From Rhodobacter huangdaonensis (lineage in GTDB: Bacteria > Pseudomonadota > Alphaproteobacteria > Rhodobacterales > Rhodobacteraceae), in contig NZ_SAVA01000003.1 of assembly GCF_004022465.1 (NCBI RefSeq), positions 248,001-312,000 of the forward strand: DNA of 64,000 nt, written 5' to 3'. Shown here in pieces: positions 60,420-64,000 of the stretch. Both the position numbers and the translations under genes were made by a program. Position 1 is the stretch's first letter. Each line of letters opens with the position of its first letter. The notes below the pieces were generated by a model, which saw nothing but the letters and a program-made list of their open reading frames with translations, did not search any database and had not been told where the DNA came from.

Positions 60420-60863
60420 TTAGCGCCGCCCCAGAAGCGTGCAGATCCGCCGCGTGGCAAGCGCATAGCCCTCGATCCCGAGCCCCGCGATCACACCATC
60501 GGCGCGCAGCGAGACATAGGAGTGATGGCGGAAGGCCTCGCGCTTGTGCACGTTCGAGATATGCACCTCGATCACCGGCCCCTCATAGGCGTTCAGCGCG
60601 TCGAGCAGCGCGACCGAGGTGTGGGTCCAGGCGGCCGGATTGATCACGATGCCCGCCGCGGCATGGCGCGCCTCGTGCACCCAGTCGATCATCTCGCCCT
60701 CGTGGTTGGTCTGACGCAGCACCACCTTGAGCCCGCGCGTTCCCGCCTCGGCGGCGCACAGCGCCTCGACATCGGCGAGCGTCTCGCGGCCGTAGATCTG
60801 CGGCTCGCGCTGGCCGAGCAGGTTCAGGTTCGGCCCGTTCAGGATGAAGATCGTGTCGCTCAT
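60420..60863 (-). CDS. aroQ: 3-dehydroquinate dehydratase, type II
   Basis: A 147-residue dodecameric enzyme of the shikimate pathway. NGPNLNLLGQREPQIYG carries the catalytic arginine and tyrosine; NHEGEMIDWVHEA, INPAAWTHTSVAL and EVHISNVHKREAFRHHS (catalytic histidine) follow. GGAGG precedes the ATG. It is downstream of tex but separated by 74 bases. Confidence 0.97.
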   Translation of the reverse strand: MSDTIFILNGPNLNLLGQREPQIYGRETLADVEALCAAEAGTRGLKVVLRQTNHEGEMIDWVHEARHAAAGIVINPAAWTHTSVALLDALNAYEGPVIEVHISNVHKREAFRHHSYVSLRADGVIAGLGIEGYALATRRICTLLGRR

Positions 60864-60937
60864 GCTTGCCTCCGTGGCCGTGCGCCGGCCCTGCCCCGTT
60901 CTGCGCCGGGACAGGGCCGCTTGCCAAGCCCCGCCGT

Positions 60938-63256
60938 TCAGCGCCGCTTCATCGCGTCCAGAAGCGCAGCCCCGAAAGCGCCGGTCGCGGCACCCGAGTT
61001 GCCCTTCGGCCCGGCGCTCATCGGCGCTTTCGGGCCCCGCCCCTTCGGCGCGCCCTGCGGCCCGCGCGCGGCGCGTTCCTCGCTCGCCGAGGCGCCGCCG
61101 TCCTTGCGCATGGTCAGCCCGATGCGCTTGCGCGCCACGTCGACCTCGGTCACCCGCACCCGCACCACGTCGCCCGCCTTCACCACCTCATGCGGGTCCT
61201 TCACGAAACGGTCGGCAAGCTGGCTGATGTGAACGAGCCCGTCCTGATGCACGCCGATGTCGACGAAGGCGCCAAAGGCCGCGACGTTGGTCACCGTGCC
61301 CTCGAGCTGCATCCCCGGCTTCAGGTCCTTGATGTCCTCGACACCGTCGGCGAAGGTCGCGGTGACGAAGCTCGGTCGCGGGTCGCGCCCGGGTTTTTCC
61401 AGCTCGCTCAGGATGTCGCGCACCGTGGGCAGGCCGAACCGCGCATCGACGAAATCGGCCGCGTTCAGCCGCTTCAGCGCGGCGCTATCGGCCATCAGGG
61501 TGCGGATGTCGCGGCCGCAGGCGGTCACGATCCGGCGCGCCACGTCATAGGCCTCGGGGTGCACCGCCGAGGCGTCGAGCGGTTCGTCGCCCTCGCGGAT
61601 GCGCAGGAAGCCCGCGCATTGCTCGAAGGCGCGCGGCCCGAGGCGGCTGACCTTCAGCAGTTCCTTGCGCGAGCGGAAGGCGCCATTCTCGTCGCGATGC
61701 GCGACGATCGCCTCGGCCAGCCCCGGCCCGAGCCCCGAGACATGGGCCAGCAGCGGCGCCGAGGCGGTGTTCAGATCGACGCCCACGGCGTTCACCGCAT
61801 CCTCGACCACGCCCTCGAGCGCACGGCCGAGCTTCGACTGGTCGACGTCGTGCTGATATTGCCCGACGCCGATCGACTTCGGCTCGATCTTCACCAGCTC
61901 GGCCAGCGGGTCCTGCAGCCGCCGCGCGATCGAAACCGCGCCGCGCAGGCTGACATCGAGCCCGGGGAATTCGCGCGCCGCAAGCTCCGAGGCGGAATAG
62001 ACCGAGGCGCCGGCCTCGGACACCACCACCTTCACCGGCGCCGTCACGCCCGCGGGCAGCAGCTTCAGCGTGTCGGCGACCAGCCGCTCGGTCTCGCGGC
62101 TGGCGGTGCCGTTGCCGATCGCGATCAGCGCGACCCCATGCGCCGAGACCAGCCGCAGGATCGCCGCCTGCGCGCCGCGCACACCGTTCTTCGGCTGGAA
62201 CGGATAGAACGTGTCGGTGGCCACAAGCTTGCCGGTGGCATCAACGACCGCCGCCTTGACCCCGGTGCGGATGCCCGGGTCAAGACCGAGCGTCGCCTTC
62301 GAACCCGCGGGCGCCGCCAGCAGCAGATCCTTGAGGTTGCGCGAGAAGACGGCGATCGCCTCTTCCTGCGCCCGGCCGCGCATCTCGGCGGTCAGATCGA
62401 GCATCATCGACAGCGACAGCTTCACCCGCCAGGTCCAGCCCGCCACCGTGCGCAGCCAGACATCGCCGGGCGCCTGCGTGCGCGCATCGAGCACCGCGCC
62501 GACCATGGCGACGGCACGTTCCGCGCCGGCCTCGTCGGGCCCGATGTCGAGCGTCACCACCCCCTCGTTCGAGGCGCGCAGCAGCGCCAGCGCGCGGTGG
62601 CTCGGGATCGTCGCCCAATCCTCGGCATGGTCGAAGTAATCCGAGAATTTCGCGCCCTTCTCCTCCTGCCCGGCGACGACCTTCGCCGTCACCTTCGCCT
62701 CGCGGGCGAGGAAGCTGCGCAGCTCGCCCAGAAGGGTCGCGTTCTCGACCAGCCCCTCGGCGACGATCTCGCGCGCCCCGGTCAGCGCGTCCTTCACCGT
62801 CGGCACCGCCTCGGTCACGAAGCCCTGCGCCAGCGCCTCGGGATCGGCACGGCGATCGGCAAGGATGCCCTCGGCGAGGGGCGCAAGCCCGTTTTCGCGC
62901 GCGATCATCGCCTTGGTGCGGCGCTTCGGCTTGTAGGGCAGATAGATGTCCTCGAGCTCGGCCTTGGTGCCGGCGCCGGCCAGCGCGCGGGCGAGATCGT
63001 CGGTCATCTTGCCCTGCTCGGTGATGCTCGAGACGATGGCGGCGCGGCGGGCCTCCATCTCGCGCAGATAGATCAGCCGGTCGGCGAGCTTGCGCAGCTG
63101 CGTGTCATCAAGCCCGCCGGTCACTTCCTTGCGGTAGCGGGCAACGAAGGGCACCGTCGCGCCGCCGTCCAGAAGCTCCGTCGCGGCGCGCACCTGCTCG
63201 GGGCGGGCGTCGATTTCGGCTGCGATGGTGCGGGCGATGCGGGCGGCTGTGTCCAT
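60938..63256 (-). CDS. tex: RNA-binding transcription accessory protein Tex
   Basis: A 772-residue Tex protein, related to Spt6: N-terminal helical region (ATVPFVARYRKEVTGGLDD), YqgF-like domain (LGLDPGIRTGVKAAVVD), helix-hairpin-helix pair (ASAPLLAHVSGLGPGLAEAI) and a C-terminal S1 RNA-binding domain (GMQLEGTVTNVAAFGAFVDI), then a basic Gly/Pro tail. The start at 63256 follows GGAGGAGA; 63310 would include the promoter. Confidence 0.97.
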   Translation of the reverse strand: MDTAARIARTIAAEIDARPEQVRAATELLDGGATVPFVARYRKEVTGGLDDTQLRKLADRLIYLREMEARRAAIVSSITEQGKMTDDLARALAGAGTKAELEDIYLPYKPKRRTKAMIARENGLAPLAEGILADRRADPEALAQGFVTEAVPTVKDALTGAREIVAEGLVENATLLGELRSFLAREAKVTAKVVAGQEEKGAKFSDYFDHAEDWATIPSHRALALLRASNEGVVTLDIGPDEAGAERAVAMVGAVLDARTQAPGDVWLRTVAGWTWRVKLSLSMMLDLTAEMRGRAQEEAIAVFSRNLKDLLLAAPAGSKATLGLDPGIRTGVKAAVVDATGKLVATDTFYPFQPKNGVRGAQAAILRLVSAHGVALIAIGNGTASRETERLVADTLKLLPAGVTAPVKVVVSEAGASVYSASELAAREFPGLDVSLRGAVSIARRLQDPLAELVKIEPKSIGVGQYQHDVDQSKLGRALEGVVEDAVNAVGVDLNTASAPLLAHVSGLGPGLAEAIVAHRDENGAFRSRKELLKVSRLGPRAFEQCAGFLRIREGDEPLDASAVHPEAYDVARRIVTACGRDIRTLMADSAALKRLNAADFVDARFGLPTVRDILSELEKPGRDPRPSFVTATFADGVEDIKDLKPGMQLEGTVTNVAAFGAFVDIGVHQDGLVHISQLADRFVKDPHEVVKAGDVVRVRVTEVDVARKRIGLTMRKDGGASASEERAARGPQGAPKGRGPKAPMSAGPKGNSGAATGAFGAALLDAMKRR

Positions 63257-63281
63257 GCTCTCCTCCGGGGTTTGGAGCGCC

Positions 63282-63310
63282 TTTCTAGCCCTGCGCCGGG
63301 CCGTCGCCAA
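63282..63310 (-). promoter_or_regulatory. Promoter of tex
   Basis: On the minus strand TTGGCG (63310-63305), 17 bases, TAGAAA (63287-63282); predicted start about 63275, a 19-base leader with the ribosome site. Confidence 0.6.
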
Positions 63311-63375
63311 GGGCGGGTTTGGCTTGACAGCGGCGCGCCGCCGGGTCCTGATCCGGGCCGAAAAGGAGATCCGCG

Positions 63376-64000
63376 ATGACCCAGTTCGAGCGTGATGTGG
63401 AAGAGCGGCTGGTCCGCTATACCTCGGTCGACACGCAAAGCGACGAAAATTCAGCGACGCAGCCGAGCACGGCGATCCAGCTCGATCTGGCGCGGATGCT
63501 GGCCGCGGAACTGGCCGCGATCGGTGCGGCCGAGGTGACGGTGACCGGGTATGGCGCGGTGCTGGCGACGGTGCCGGCGACCGCCGGGGGGCCGGTGATC
63601 GGGCTGCTCGCCCATATGGACACCGCGCCCGCCTACAACGCGACCGGGGTGAAGCCGCGGGTGATCCGCGACTATGCCGGCGGGCCGATCACCTTCCCCG
63701 ACGCCCCCGATCTGGTGCTGAGCCCCGAGGCCGCGCCCTATCTGGCCACGAAGACCGGCGATGACATCATCACCGCCTCGGGCCTCACGCTCCTTGGCGC
63801 CGACGACAAGGCCGGGGTGAGCGTGGTGATGACGCTCGCTGCGCATCTGCTCGCCCATCCCGAGATCGCGCATCCGAAGCTGCGCATCGCCTTCACCCCG
63901 GACGAGGAGATCGGCCACGGCGTCGATCCGCGCCTGCCCGCCGATCTGGGCGTCGATTTCGCCTATACGCTCGACGGCGGCGCGCTTGGCGAGGTCGAGC
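63376..64000 (+). CDS. pepT: Peptidase T (tripeptide aminopeptidase), 3' end cut off
   Basis: The first 208 codons of an M20B zinc aminopeptidase that removes N-terminal residues from tripeptides. Seen: VRYTSVDTQSDENSATQPST, the zinc motif LLAHMDTAPAYNATGVKP, LLGADDKAGVSVVM and FTPDEEIGHGVD. AAGGAGA precedes the ATG; TTGACA at 63324 with CCTGAT 17 bases on is a possible promoter. The gene continues past the right edge. Confidence 0.95.
   Translation, partial: MTQFERDVEERLVRYTSVDTQSDENSATQPSTAIQLDLARMLAAELAAIGAAEVTVTGYGAVLATVPATAGGPVIGLLAHMDTAPAYNATGVKPRVIRDYAGGPITFPDAPDLVLSPEAAPYLATKTGDDIITASGLTLLGADDKAGVSVVMTLAAHLLAHPEIAHPKLRIAFTPDEEIGHGVDPRLPADLGVDFAYTLDGGALGEVE

Noticed and set aside
60866..63379. 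An 837-codon open frame on the plus strand opposite tex
   Set aside because: It mirrors tex codon by codon, has Arg/His/Gln-rich composition typical of antisense frames in GC-rich DNA and no ribosome site.

Overview
The window is about 68% GC (my estimate) with dense, mostly overlapping genes. Gene content points to an alphaproteobacterium of the family Rhodobacteraceae: MipZ, an fdsGBACD formate dehydrogenase operon, an opgGIHC glucan operon and the block uvrC-kamA-like-pgsA-moaD-moaE. FdsA is 958 residues long with its molybdenum cysteine at position 386, as I recall for Rhodobacter capsulatus, so that species or a close relative is the best guess. No rRNA, tRNA, insertion sequence, prophage or CRISPR array was seen; this is core chromosome.

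Layout. 1-9.6 kb: a truncated acyl-CoA dehydrogenase, tsaC, yqgE, a DsbD N-domain protein, an RND efflux pair and a uracil-DNA glycosylase lacking the usual iron-sulphur cysteines. 9.8-14.2 kb: pyrB, two small PH-like membrane proteins, a dihydroorotase-like gene without its metal ligands, plsY and a DUF805 protein. 14.3-20.8 kb: gshA, rsmE, ubiA, an OmpA-family envelope protein. 20.9-27.7 kb: NAD-dependent molybdenum formate dehydrogenase, five genes joined by ATGA overlaps, behind a LysR gene and a perfect LysR-type box. 27.9-35.3 kb: S49 peptidase, antiporter, pteridine-reductase-like enzyme, an AT-rich segment with DnaA-box-like sites, uvrC, a lysine-aminomutase-like enzyme, pgsA, moaD, moaE. 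35.5-45.4 kb: an FAD oxidase divergent from mnmD (a possible split MnmC), a transporter, lytic transglycosylase, dapA, a glutamine-synthetase-like and aminotransferase pair, nhaD. 45.8-50.8 kb: opgG-opgI-opgH-opgC. 50.8-59.2 kb: a LysR/azoreductase pair, then ffh-GNAT-chorismate mutase-rpsP-rimM-sulfotransferase-like-trmD, a VOC protein, rplS and rpmE. 59.3-64 kb: mipZ, a 51-codon gene, aroQ, tex and a truncated pepT.

The most distinctive structure not explained by genes is a family of modular palindromic elements (about 125-150 bp, six copies). All five two-ended copies lie between convergent genes, so they probably act as two-way terminators; the sixth is a half copy after trmD. Their stems keep pairing while their sequence changes from copy to copy. 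Other points of interest are the AT-rich origin-like segment upstream of uvrC, the pseudo-dihydroorotase operon, a sulfotransferase-like gene inside the ribosome-maturation operon, structured leaders upstream of ffh and rplS, and several genes whose -10 box sits so close to the ATG that leaderless mRNAs are likely.
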